From: Verrucomicrobia bacterium UBA1200
GTDB lineage: Bacteria > Verrucomicrobiota > Kiritimatiellia > RFP12 > UBA1067
Assembly: GCA_002309765.1 (NCBI GenBank)
Contig: DBXY01000026.1
Coordinates: forward strand, 1-19,013
DNA: 19,013 bases
Reading direction: 5' to 3'
Below the pieces are notes generated by a model. That model saw only the letters and a list, made by a program, of their open reading frames with translations, was not told the DNA's origin and searched no databases. The position numbers were made by a program, and so were the translations under genes. The stretch's first letter is position 1; each line of letters begins with the position of its first letter. Of the stretch, positions 1 through 5,996 are shown piece after piece.

Positions 1-91
1 GCCCGGCCGAGTTGGTCGCCGTCCATATCCTCTCGTTACGAATCCCTTCCATACGTCTCACGCTCACCGTCTCATCAACCTTTTTCAGCAC
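1..91 (-). CDS. Possible 5' end of a leftward gene, cut by window edge
   Basis: A minus-strand frame is open from a GTG at 91 to the window edge, with an in-frame TGA six codons upstream of that GTG. The visible peptide of about 30 residues begins with a lysine-rich stretch and includes the string RRMEGIRNERIWTATNSAG. An alternative ATG lies at 52. I do not recognise a family from so short a piece. Support comes from a plausible leftward promoter at 172-200 and from the charged, non-repetitive composition. Against it, the ribosome binding site is weak and the opposite strand is also open here. Whether this is a real gene cannot be settled inside the window. Confidence 0.25.
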   Translation of the reverse strand, partial: MLKKVDETVSVRRMEGIRNERIWTATNSAG

Positions 92-127
92 CTTGCTTCT
101 TTCTTTAGGTCAACAACAAAGTGTCAA

Positions 128-179
128 CCTATCGTAAAACAGGACACGCAACCATAACCAAAACTTGGTTTATGATAGG
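128..179. repeat. Imperfect inverted repeat with a nested hairpin
   Basis: CCTATCGTAAAAC (128-140) is complementary to GTTTATGATAGG (168-179) apart from one G:U pair and one bulged A. A competing inner stem, AACCAA (156-161) with TTGGTT (165-170), has a 3-nt loop and shares three bases with the outer right arm, so the two folds exclude each other. The outer arm covers the -10 box of the putative leftward promoter. It could be an operator or a structured leader. Confidence 0.4.
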
Positions 180-200
180 CCAAATGATTGGGAAAGTAAA
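172..200 (-). promoter_or_regulatory. Putative leftward sigma70-type promoter
   Basis: Read on the minus strand, TTTACT (200-195) and TATCAT (177-172) are separated by 17 bases. The -10 box lies inside the right arm of the inverted repeat at 128-179, and the AT-rich run ATTTAAATTT lies just upstream of the -35. It would transcribe towards the possible partial gene at 91-1. This is a consensus match only. Confidence 0.3.
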
Positions 201-231
201 GCTGTATTATCAGAAAATTTAAATTTACGGC

Positions 232-273
232 TTGAAAAGGTAAACGCTCCGATGCTTGCGTTTATCTTTTCAA
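232..273. repeat. 16-bp inverted repeat between divergent promoters
   Basis: TTGAAAAGGTAAACGC (232-247) pairs with GCGTTTATCTTTTCAA (258-273) over 16 positions around a 10-nt loop. The only non-Watson-Crick position is a G:U wobble. It lies 73 bp upstream of the GH109-type start and between two putative divergent promoters. It is either a transcription factor site for the sugar gene or an A-rich/U-rich bidirectional terminator. The stem is AU-rich except for its GC top, so terminator strength is uncertain. Confidence 0.55.
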
Positions 274-292
274 ACCACAATCAAATTTCTTA

Positions 293-321
293 TTGCCCGC
301 CGAACGGGGATGTGGTAGCAT
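293..321 (+). promoter_or_regulatory. Putative promoter of the GH109-type gene
   Basis: TTGCCC (293-298) and TAGCAT (316-321) are separated by 17 bases, with the start codon 24 bases downstream of the -10. Each box matches consensus at 4 of 6 positions, so this is a modest candidate. Confidence 0.3.
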
Positions 322-345
322 TTTCATAAACAAGTGGAGGTAGCA

Positions 346-1740
346 ATGAATGTGACGAGAAACGGTTTTCTTCGCGGTGCGGTTTGTACCGCTTTTGTGG
401 CTTCGGGTGGTTGCCGTGCGTTACGCGGTCTGTCCGGCGGTGCGTCTATGTATGGTTTCGCTGCGCCGCGCATTCCGCGGATACGCCTTGGCGTGGTGGG
501 GATCGGCGGACGCGGCAACGGCGTTATAAGACGGGTCAGCAATCTTCCGGGCGTGGAAATTGTTGCGATTTGCGACATTAATCCCGACAAGCTCGCCCAG
601 GCCCAGAAGTTCCTTTCGGAAAAGGGTAAACCCGCCGCCCGCGAGTTTCTTGGCCCTGATGCGTGGCGGCGGCTCTGCGACGATCCGGGAGTAGATGTCG
701 TCTACAACACCACGCCGTGGGATCTTCACGTTCCTATCCAGCTCGGCGCGATGAAAGGCGGAAAACACGTATTTACCGAAGTCCCGAGCGCATTCACCGT
801 GGACGAGTGCTGGGAACTCGTCGAAACGAGCGAGAAAACGCGTTGCCACTGCATGCAGCTTGAGAACTGTTGCTACGGCGAGATCGAGATGCTGACGTTC
901 AACCTCGCGAAGCTGGGAATGCTTGGCGAGCTGGTGCATGCGGAAGGCGCGTACATACACGATCTGCGGTGGATGGCGGCGACAGAATATCCGGGCGGCG
1001 AATACTGGCGTTTCGACGAGAACCGGGATCACGGCGGCAACCGCTACCCGACGCACGGTCTCGTCCCGCTCTGCCTCACATTTGACATCAACCGAGGCGA
1101 TAGGCTCGACTACCTTGTGTCACTCGACTCCGCCAAGGCGAATTTTCAGGCGTTCATGAACGAGAAGCTGAAACCCGACAATCCCCGCCGCATCTCTGGT
1201 GTGAAAATGGCGGACATGAACTCTACGCTAATAAAGACGGCGAAGGGGCGGTCGATTCTTGTTCAGCATGACGTATCTACGCCGCGCCCGTATTCGCGCA
1301 TCCAACTCGTCACGGGGACGAAGGGGGCGATTTGCGACTATCCGTTCCGCGTAGTGTTCGAGGAGAGCGTAGGCTCTGGCGCGCACAAATGGTTCGACGA
1401 TGCGCGGGCGGAGGAGATTCGCGAGAAGTATCGCCATCCATTGTGGAAGACCATCGGCGAGCTTGCAAAGCGCGTTGGCGGGCATGGAGGAATGGATTTC
1501 ATCATGGACGCGCGGTGGGTGTACTGCCTCCAGCAGGGACTTCCGCTCGACATGAATGTTTACGATCTTGCCGTGACGAGTTGCCTTTGCGAGTTGACGG
1601 AGAAGTCTGCCGACAACCGCTCGCGAACATACGACATTCCCGACTTCACGCGCGGTAATTGGCGCACGAACAAGCCAATGGAGATTGTCGATATCGATTT
1701 GGCCAAGATGGGCTTTGCCCCGGATAAGGACAAGGTTTGA
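346..1740 (+). CDS. GH109-type Gfo/Idh/MocA oxidoreductase-fold glycosidase, exported
   Basis: This is a 464-residue Gfo/Idh/MocA-fold protein most like GH109 alpha-N-acetylgalactosaminidases, which use bound NAD in an oxidation-elimination mechanism. I start it at ATG 346, not the in-frame GTG at 334, because GGAGG (336-340) sits 5 bases upstream of 346. The N-terminus TRNGFLRGAV resembles a twin-arginine signal, but the second arginine is Asn. Then follow the NAD-binding turn GIGGRGNG, the family string EVPSAFTVDECWEL, MQLENCCYGEIEM, and YPTHG (Tyr234, His237, the expected active-site pair) with INRGDRLDYLVS. Other Gfo/Idh families carry EKP where this has EVP. It probably acts in the periplasm on alpha-GalNAc of glycoproteins. 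It stands alone, facing the symporter gene 16 bp away. The GH109 call is strong by motif; the substrate is inferred. Confidence 0.85.
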   Translation: MNVTRNGFLRGAVCTAFVASGGCRALRGLSGGASMYGFAAPRIPRIRLGVVGIGGRGNGVIRRVSNLPGVEIVAICDINPDKLAQAQKFLSEKGKPAAREFLGPDAWRRLCDDPGVDVVYNTTPWDLHVPIQLGAMKGGKHVFTEVPSAFTVDECWELVETSEKTRCHCMQLENCCYGEIEMLTFNLAKLGMLGELVHAEGAYIHDLRWMAATEYPGGEYWRFDENRDHGGNRYPTHGLVPLCLTFDINRGDRLDYLVSLDSAKANFQAFMNEKLKPDNPRRISGVKMADMNSTLIKTAKGRSILVQHDVSTPRPYSRIQLVTGTKGAICDYPFRVVFEESVGSGAHKWFDDARAEEIREKYRHPLWKTIGELAKRVGGHGGMDFIMDARWVYCLQQGLPLDMNVYDLAVTSCLCELTEKSADNRSRTYDIPDFTRGNWRTNKPMEIVDIDLAKMGFAPDKDKV

Positions 1741-1756
1741 TAAATACCCGTTTCCC

Positions 1757-3049
1757 TTATCTTCCAATTAACCCGTTTTTCTTGGCTACGATGTAAGTGC
1801 AGACATTGTCGCCGGCGACATTGCAGCAGGTTTCGAACATGTCCAGTATGGGGTTGATGCCAAGGGCAAGCGCGATAATCATCGCGACTTGTCCCTCGGC
1901 TAGGCCCATGTTTTCCAGCACCATGAAAAGCAGGAATACCGAACCGCCAGGTACCCCGCCCGCGCCGATTGAGGCGAACATGATGGAGGTTACCAGCATC
2001 ATCATTTGCATTGCGGTGAGATGCAGTCCGAACATATTGGCGGCCAGAATCACGAAGACCGGAAGGTGGACGCATACCCCATCCATGTTGATAGTGGCCC
2101 CAATCGGGAGCGAGAAACTGGACAGCGAGTTGGCGACCCCGATTTCGTTCATGGCGCTGAATGACACGGGAAGGGTCGCGGCGCTGGAGCGCGTCACGAA
2201 GGCCGTGAGGATCGGTTGCCGGATACGCGCCAAAAAGCGATACGGGTTTTCGCGGCAGAAGATGGCGACGGCAAGCGGGTAGATTACGAAAATCATTGCC
2301 AAAACGCAGACCATGACGCAGGTAACGATACGTACATACGGGCCGAAAAGCAATACGCCGTGCTGGGCGAAGTTGGTGAAGGTGAGGGCAAAAACGCCGA
2401 TCGGGAAATAGAGCATCACCCAGTCGATAAGTTTGAACGCTGCCCGTTGCGCCCCGTCGCAGACTTTTACAAGCAGGGTAACGCCGCTCTTATCCCCGGC
2501 GTCAACGTCGTCAGCATCCAGCAGGAAGCGGACTGCGAAGCCGAAAAGCACGGAGAATACGATAATGGGCAGAAACTGTCCGTTGGCAAGGGATGAGAAG
2601 GGGTTTTGAAATAGGTTTACAATGAACTCTCCAAAAGAACCGGAACCGGAATTGCCGGCCATCGCTTTCGCGGAGGAGAGGTATGAGCTGGCGGCGTCAG
2701 CGTTGGCGCTGATTGAGGGGTTGAGCAGAAAAGCCATGGCAACGCCGAAGATGGTGGCAAACAGCGAAGTGGCGAAATACCACAAGATGACCGTGCCGCC
2801 AACCTGACCGGATTTTTTCAACGGCAGACTGGCCGCGCCCAAAATCAGCGAGAAGCAGATGATCGGATATACGACCATCTTAAGCATTGCCACCAGAACG
2901 GAGCCGAATGGCGCGACAAAGGTGAGAATGGACTTGGTGGCGTCATAGCCGAATACTTTGGGTGCGGTAAGACCTAGGGCGACACCAAGCACAAAGCCAA
3001 TGAGAATGCGCCAGACAAGCGGGACGCGGCAAGATTTGTTGCAGCTCAT
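1757..3049 (-). CDS. DAACS-family sodium/proton amino-acid symporter with atypical binding site
   Basis: This 430-residue inner-membrane transporter belongs to the dicarboxylate/amino acid:cation symporter family (GltP, DctA, SstT, TcyP relatives). The start at ATG 3049 follows AAAGGA by 8 bases; the frame stays open upstream but without conserved sequence. Visible signatures are RSSAATLP (287-294, HP1 serine tip), NMDG (321-324), GAGGVPGG (362-369, HP2) and NPILDMFETCCNVAGD (399-414). Aligned to archaeal GltPh, substrate-amine Asp394 is kept (Asp403) and Na-site residues Asn410 and Asp414 are kept. However, the side-chain carboxylate ligand Arg397 is Glu406, Asp390 is Asn399, and Thr314 of NMDGT is Val325. 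Acidic amino acids are therefore unlikely substrates; a neutral, cationic or cystine-like substrate fits better. It is transcribed alone from a strong promoter, converging on the GH109-type gene. Confidence 0.93.
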   Translation of the reverse strand: MSCNKSCRVPLVWRILIGFVLGVALGLTAPKVFGYDATKSILTFVAPFGSVLVAMLKMVVYPIICFSLILGAASLPLKKSGQVGGTVILWYFATSLFATIFGVAMAFLLNPSISANADAASSYLSSAKAMAGNSGSGSFGEFIVNLFQNPFSSLANGQFLPIIVFSVLFGFAVRFLLDADDVDAGDKSGVTLLVKVCDGAQRAAFKLIDWVMLYFPIGVFALTFTNFAQHGVLLFGPYVRIVTCVMVCVLAMIFVIYPLAVAIFCRENPYRFLARIRQPILTAFVTRSSAATLPVSFSAMNEIGVANSLSSFSLPIGATINMDGVCVHLPVFVILAANMFGLHLTAMQMMMLVTSIMFASIGAGGVPGGSVFLLFMVLENMGLAEGQVAMIIALALGINPILDMFETCCNVAGDNVCTYIVAKKNGLIGR

Positions 3050-3066
3050 GTCATTTTTCCTTTGTT

Positions 3067-3117
3067 GGATGTGCGCTTTCCGGCCTAAACCTCCACTAGG
3101 AACGCGACAAGGCATCC
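3067..3117 (-). promoter_or_regulatory. Possible folded leader of the symporter mRNA
   Basis: In the 80-nt leader, GGATG (3117-3113) can pair with CATCC (3071-3067), and GCGTTCC (3105-3099) with GGAAAGC (3081-3075) with one mismatch. This closes a loop that carries a GGAGG. The real Shine-Dalgarno lies just after the structure. It is a weak call based on base pairing only and matches no riboswitch I recognise. Confidence 0.25.
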
Positions 3118-3138
3118 AAGTTGTTGAAAACAGGTTTG

Positions 3139-3167
3139 ATTCTACCCAAAACCAACCTTGCCGTCAA
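3139..3167 (-). promoter_or_regulatory. Sigma70-type promoter of the symporter gene
   Basis: On the minus strand TTGACG (3167-3162) is followed after exactly 17 bases by TAGAAT (3144-3139). Each hexamer matches the consensus at 5 of 6 positions. Expected transcription begins near 3132, giving an 80-nt leader before ATG 3049. Confidence 0.7.
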
Positions 3168-3207
3168 GCGCATATCAAAAATCTGCGCGAAATATGGTTT
3201 GAGGGTT

Positions 3208-3270
3208 GATTAGCCACTAGTCGTTCTAGGGTTGATAGTTTTAACTAGCGACATGCGACTAGATACTAAT
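3208..3270. repeat. Heptamer palindromic repeat, copy A (9 units)
   Basis: Sixty-three bases read as nine 7-bp units in register: GATTAGC, CACTAGT, CGTTCTA, GGGTTGA, TAGTTTT, AACTAGC, GACATGC, GACTAGA, TACTAAT. The ends are inverted relative to each other (3209-3225 against 3254-3270, 12 of 17 positions). It aligns without gaps to copy B at 17700-17758 with 49 of 59 identities, including a perfect 21-bp core at 3233-3253. It lies upstream of the symporter promoter. Confidence 0.8.
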
Positions 3271-3351
3271 GGCTTACCTATAACAACAACGGTTAAGGTT
3301 ATCGAGATGAACGTTCCCGCGCGGGGCGGGGGCGGCTGGCTTGCCTATAAC
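3270..3351. repeat. 15-bp direct repeat flanking a GC-rich island
   Basis: TGGCTTACCTATAAC (3270-3284) recurs as TGGCTTGCCTATAAC (3337-3351), 14 of 15 identical. The 52 bases between them include a sharply GC-rich stretch at 3316-3335 with the palindrome CCCGCGCGGG and two runs of four and five G. The first copy begins at the last base of heptamer repeat A. It may be a small insertion or part of a mosaic repeat. Confidence 0.5.
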
Positions 3352-3374
3352 TTCCTTGTATTTACTCTTACTTG

Positions 3375-3452
3375 CTTTCGCTGCTGAGAGTTTTGGAGAA
3401 TGAGTAAATTGATGAATTATCTCCTTAACTCCGAGACTCCCAATAGCGAAAG
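3375..3452. repeat. Imperfect 24-bp inverted repeat, unknown role
   Basis: The arm at 3375-3398 (begins CTTTCGCT, ends GGAG) and the arm at 3429-3452 (begins CTCCGAG, ends AGCGAAAG) are complementary at 19 of 24 positions around a 30-nt loop. All five differences are transitions, and several would form G:U pairs in RNA of one strand. There is no U-tract next to it, so it is not a standard terminator. A small transposable palindrome or structured RNA is possible. Confidence 0.5.
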
Positions 3453-3570
3453 TAATCATCAAAGTTGTCCTCATTTACATTCCCGTGCGAAGCGCTGGCG
3501 GCGGGCTAACAACTGAAGACTAACTCCTCGTAAAATAGTTACAGCGGGATGGAATTGCAATTTTAATGCG

Positions 3571-3588
3571 TTTTGGAATTGACCAAAA
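3571..3588. promoter_or_regulatory. Operator-like palindrome over the pcnB -35 box
   Basis: TTTTGG (3571-3576) and CCAAAA (3583-3588) form a perfect 6-bp inverted repeat with a 6-nt centre, overlapping TTGACC of the putative pcnB promoter. The word GGAATTG inside it also occurs at 3551 and 3628. It could bind a dimeric regulator; this is judged from symmetry and position only. Confidence 0.35.
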
Positions 3589-3608
3589 GGCGGTTTAGAA
3601 GCTAAAAT
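3579..3608 (+). promoter_or_regulatory. Putative promoter of the pcnB operon
   Basis: TTGACC (3579-3584) and TAAAAT (3603-3608) match consensus at 5 of 6 positions each, with an 18-base spacer. This would give a leader of roughly 90 nt before ATG 3708. Confidence 0.45.
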
Positions 3609-3680
3609 TGTTTCCGTATTCGCATTTGGAATTGGGTTTTGACCTGGTTGGGGTCTTTTTGAGGTGAATGGCTTTTGCGC

Positions 3681-3701
3681 CGTTGGGCGTTAGGATGTTG
3701 G
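3681..3701 (+). repeat. Short heptamer run just before pcnB
   Basis: Three 7-bp units, CGTTGGG CGTTAGG ATGTTGG, abut the pcnB start region. They explain why the reading frame can be extended upstream to TTG 3675 although the extra peptide (MRRWALGCWAD) looks like translated repeat and not conserved protein. This favours ATG 3708 as the start. Confidence 0.4.
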
Positions 3702-3707
3702 GCGGAC

Positions 3708-5093
3708 ATGAATTTTCCTTTTTTTAGCCACGCTGCCAAACCGGTGATCCGTGAGCGTTCGGAACACTGCATATCGCGTTCGGACATTGATCCGGATGCG
3801 TTAAAGGTGCTTTACCGGTTGTCCCGCGAGGGGTATATCGCCTATCTGGTGGGCGGCGGGGTGCGTGATTTGCTACTGGGCCGCAAACCCAAGGATTTTG
3901 ACGTTGGAACGAATGCCACCCCGCACGAAATCAAGCGTATTTTCCGCAATTGCTTTCTGATCGGACGCCGTTTTCGGCTGGCCCACATCCTTTTCGGCAG
4001 AAATATCATCGAGACCAGCACTTTCCGCCGTCGTCCCGACCCCACGCCGGTACCTTCCGAATACGGGATGTGCCAGATGGACGACAATACCTTCGGAACG
4101 CCTGAGGAGGATGCCAACCGGCGGGATTTTACCGTTAACGGGCTGTTTTACGACATCAAGACTTTCGCGGTGATTGATTATGTAGGCGGACTGAAAGACC
4201 TTGAAAAACGGGTGTTGCGCAGCATCGGCGATCCGGCGGTGCGCTTTTGCGAGGATCCGGTCCGGATGATGCGGGCGGTCAAATTCGCCTCGCGGCTGGA
4301 GTTTACAATCGAGCGCGTGACGCTCAAGGCGATCAAGAAATACCATTCGGAGATTCTCAAGGCGTCAATTCCCCGGCTTTACGAAGAACTTACGCGGCTG
4401 TTTTCGTTCCGCTCCGCCGAACGCGCTTTCCGAATGATGTGGAGTTTGGGGCTACTGTCCGATTTGCTTCCCGAGTTGAGCGAGGACATAAGCCGCAACG
4501 GCGGCGAGCGGGCGGATATTTGGAAGTACCTGAGAGCGTTGGACAACGACCCCGAATCGGAATCCGCTTCCAATGCGGTGCGGATTGCCTGCCTTTACCA
4601 GTCCAAATGGATGCGTGAGGTCGGCGACAGTGGACGCCGGTCGCGTTTCAGTGGACGCACTCAAGCCGTTTTGCGGGAGGTAGTGTTACAGATGAAGATG
4701 CCGCGGACGGCGTTGCAGAGCGCGGTTTGCGTTTTGGAAAGCGGTTACCGTTTCCAAGAACCGCCCGATTCTTCCCGGGTGTATAAATTCATGGGCAGCG
4801 CGTTTTTTGCCGAGGCGCTGATGTTCCGGCGCGTGGTGGCGGTCGCGGACGGGGCGGACACTTCCGTCCTTAAGGAATGGGAACGCGCTTACGCCGAATT
4901 CCGCGACCGGCATAATCAGGGTGGCGAAAAACCGGGCGCGGGAGATGGCTTTGAACCCTGGAGAGAATCCGGCCAGGATGACGAAAATCCCAGACCTCGC
5001 CGCAATCGCCGCCGCCGTTACGGCCGCCACCGTTCCCGGAGGCGCGACGGCTCGGAAAGCGCGGCGGACAACGCGGCCCAACAGGGCGGGTGA
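3708..5093 (+). CDS. pcnB: Poly(A) polymerase / tRNA nucleotidyltransferase family protein (PcnB type)
   Basis: This 461-residue class II nucleotidyltransferase most resembles PcnB, which adds 3' poly(A) tails to RNA and so marks it for decay; E. coli PcnB is of similar length. The head domain carries AYLVGGGVRDLLLGRKPKDF with the catalytic pair Asp63 and Asp65, then FRNCFLIGRRFRLAHILFG and TSTFRR. RRDFTVNGLFYD and the RNA- and nucleotide-binding segment with DPVRMMRAVKFASRLEF follow. A basic tail of about 30 residues rich in Arg (PRPRRNRRRRYGRHRSRRR) is typical of PcnB and likely binds RNA. CCA-adding enzymes share the core, but RRFRLAHI and the tail favour PcnB. The start at ATG 3708 is preferred to TTG 3675; its ribosome site (AGGA, 12 bases upstream) is poor. 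It is first in a three-gene operon. Confidence 0.9.
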   Translation: MNFPFFSHAAKPVIRERSEHCISRSDIDPDALKVLYRLSREGYIAYLVGGGVRDLLLGRKPKDFDVGTNATPHEIKRIFRNCFLIGRRFRLAHILFGRNIIETSTFRRRPDPTPVPSEYGMCQMDDNTFGTPEEDANRRDFTVNGLFYDIKTFAVIDYVGGLKDLEKRVLRSIGDPAVRFCEDPVRMMRAVKFASRLEFTIERVTLKAIKKYHSEILKASIPRLYEELTRLFSFRSAERAFRMMWSLGLLSDLLPELSEDISRNGGERADIWKYLRALDNDPESESASNAVRIACLYQSKWMREVGDSGRRSRFSGRTQAVLREVVLQMKMPRTALQSAVCVLESGYRFQEPPDSSRVYKFMGSAFFAEALMFRRVVAVADGADTSVLKEWERAYAEFRDRHNQGGEKPGAGDGFEPWRESGQDDENPRPRRNRRRRYGRHRSRRRDGSESAADNAAQQGG

Positions 5094-5111
5094 TTTTGGG
5101 AGATTACTTTT

Positions 5112-5996
5112 ATGAAATATTCCGTCATTACGCTCTCTTACAACAAACTGCTTTGCACTCGCCGTTGCCTGACCGAATTGCTTCGCTACTCGGTGGTTGA
5201 CGCGCCGTGGGAATTGATTATGGTGGACAATGGTTCCACCGACGGAAGCGCGGAGTGGTGCGACAACGATTTGGTGGAACTGGGCAAAGCCGCCGGAGTG
5301 CCGGTTACCGTTCTACACAACTCCGGGAATATCGGCTGTTCCTACGCCCGGAACCGGGCAATCGCGATCGCCAAGGGCGAGTACTTGGTGTTTGTGGACA
5401 ACGACGTTTCGCCGCGTACCCGCGATTGGATACCGGGTTTGCGGGCGGCGCTTGACGCGTCACCGGGATTCGCGATGTCCGGCGCGAAGATGGTTTACCC
5501 GTGGGAACCGTACCCGATTCAGTGCGCCGGGGTAGGGGTGTCCAAACGCGGGCACATTTGTTTCCGGGGACGCGGCGAGCCGCGGCTGGACGAGCGGTTT
5601 TGCCGTCGCGAGGAGGTACAATGCCTGATTAGCGCGTGTCTGATGGTTCCCGCGGCACTGGTGGCTAAACACGGCGGTTTTGACGAGGCGTTCCATCCCG
5701 TGCAGTTCGAGGATTTTGATTTGGTTTACCGGTTGCGGGAGCAGGGGTATCGCGCGGTTTACGAACCGGCGGTTGAGATGTACCATTTTGAGAGCGTCAC
5801 CACCCAAGGAACGCCCACCGTGCGCAACGCCGCCGTGGTGGTGCGGAACGGGCTCTTGTTCCAAAAGCGCTGGCGCAAGCTGTTTGAGCTGGAGGACGGA
5901 CCGGAAGAGGATGCCTGCCGTTGGCGTAAAATTGACCCGGTGCCGTTTACGGAGATTGGCGAGTTGCCGAGAATCGACGGAGGGTTTGTCCGATGA
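5112..5996 (+). CDS. Family 2 glycosyltransferase
   Basis: This 294-residue GT-A fold enzyme transfers a sugar from a nucleotide-sugar to an acceptor, probably at the cytoplasmic face of the membrane. Visible landmarks are SVITLSYNK at residues 4-12, VDNGSTDGS at 38-46, the conserved NIGCSYARNRAIAIAKGEYL, and the metal-binding DND at 96-98. EDFDLVYRLREQGY followed by MYHFES occupies the acceptor-side region. It resembles WbbL-like rhamnosyltransferases in layout, but donor and acceptor cannot be read from sequence. GGGAG at 5098-5102, 9 bases upstream, supports the start. It lies 18 bp after pcnB and overlaps the prepilin peptidase by 4 bp (ATGA), so the two are likely translationally coupled. 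Glycosylation of pilin or of an envelope polymer is possible but unproven. Confidence 0.9.
   Translation: MKYSVITLSYNKLLCTRRCLTELLRYSVVDAPWELIMVDNGSTDGSAEWCDNDLVELGKAAGVPVTVLHNSGNIGCSYARNRAIAIAKGEYLVFVDNDVSPRTRDWIPGLRAALDASPGFAMSGAKMVYPWEPYPIQCAGVGVSKRGHICFRGRGEPRLDERFCRREEVQCLISACLMVPAALVAKHGGFDEAFHPVQFEDFDLVYRLREQGYRAVYEPAVEMYHFESVTTQGTPTVRNAAVVVRNGLLFQKRWRKLFELEDGPEEDACRWRKIDPVPFTEIGELPRIDGGFVR

Noticed and set aside
3316..3335. G-rich run considered as a G-quadruplex
   Set aside because: Only two runs of three or more G are present; the other G tracts are doublets, so a stable quadruplex is doubtful.
3274..3474. A 66-codon minus-strand frame across the intergenic repeats
   Set aside because: It spans the direct repeat, GC island and inverted repeat, has no convincing ribosome site, and its peptide looks like translated repeat DNA.
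3641..3660. GACC-N7-GGTC followed by five T, terminator-like
   Set aside because: The stem is only 4 bp and lies inside the probable pcnB leader, so a terminator or attenuator is not supported.
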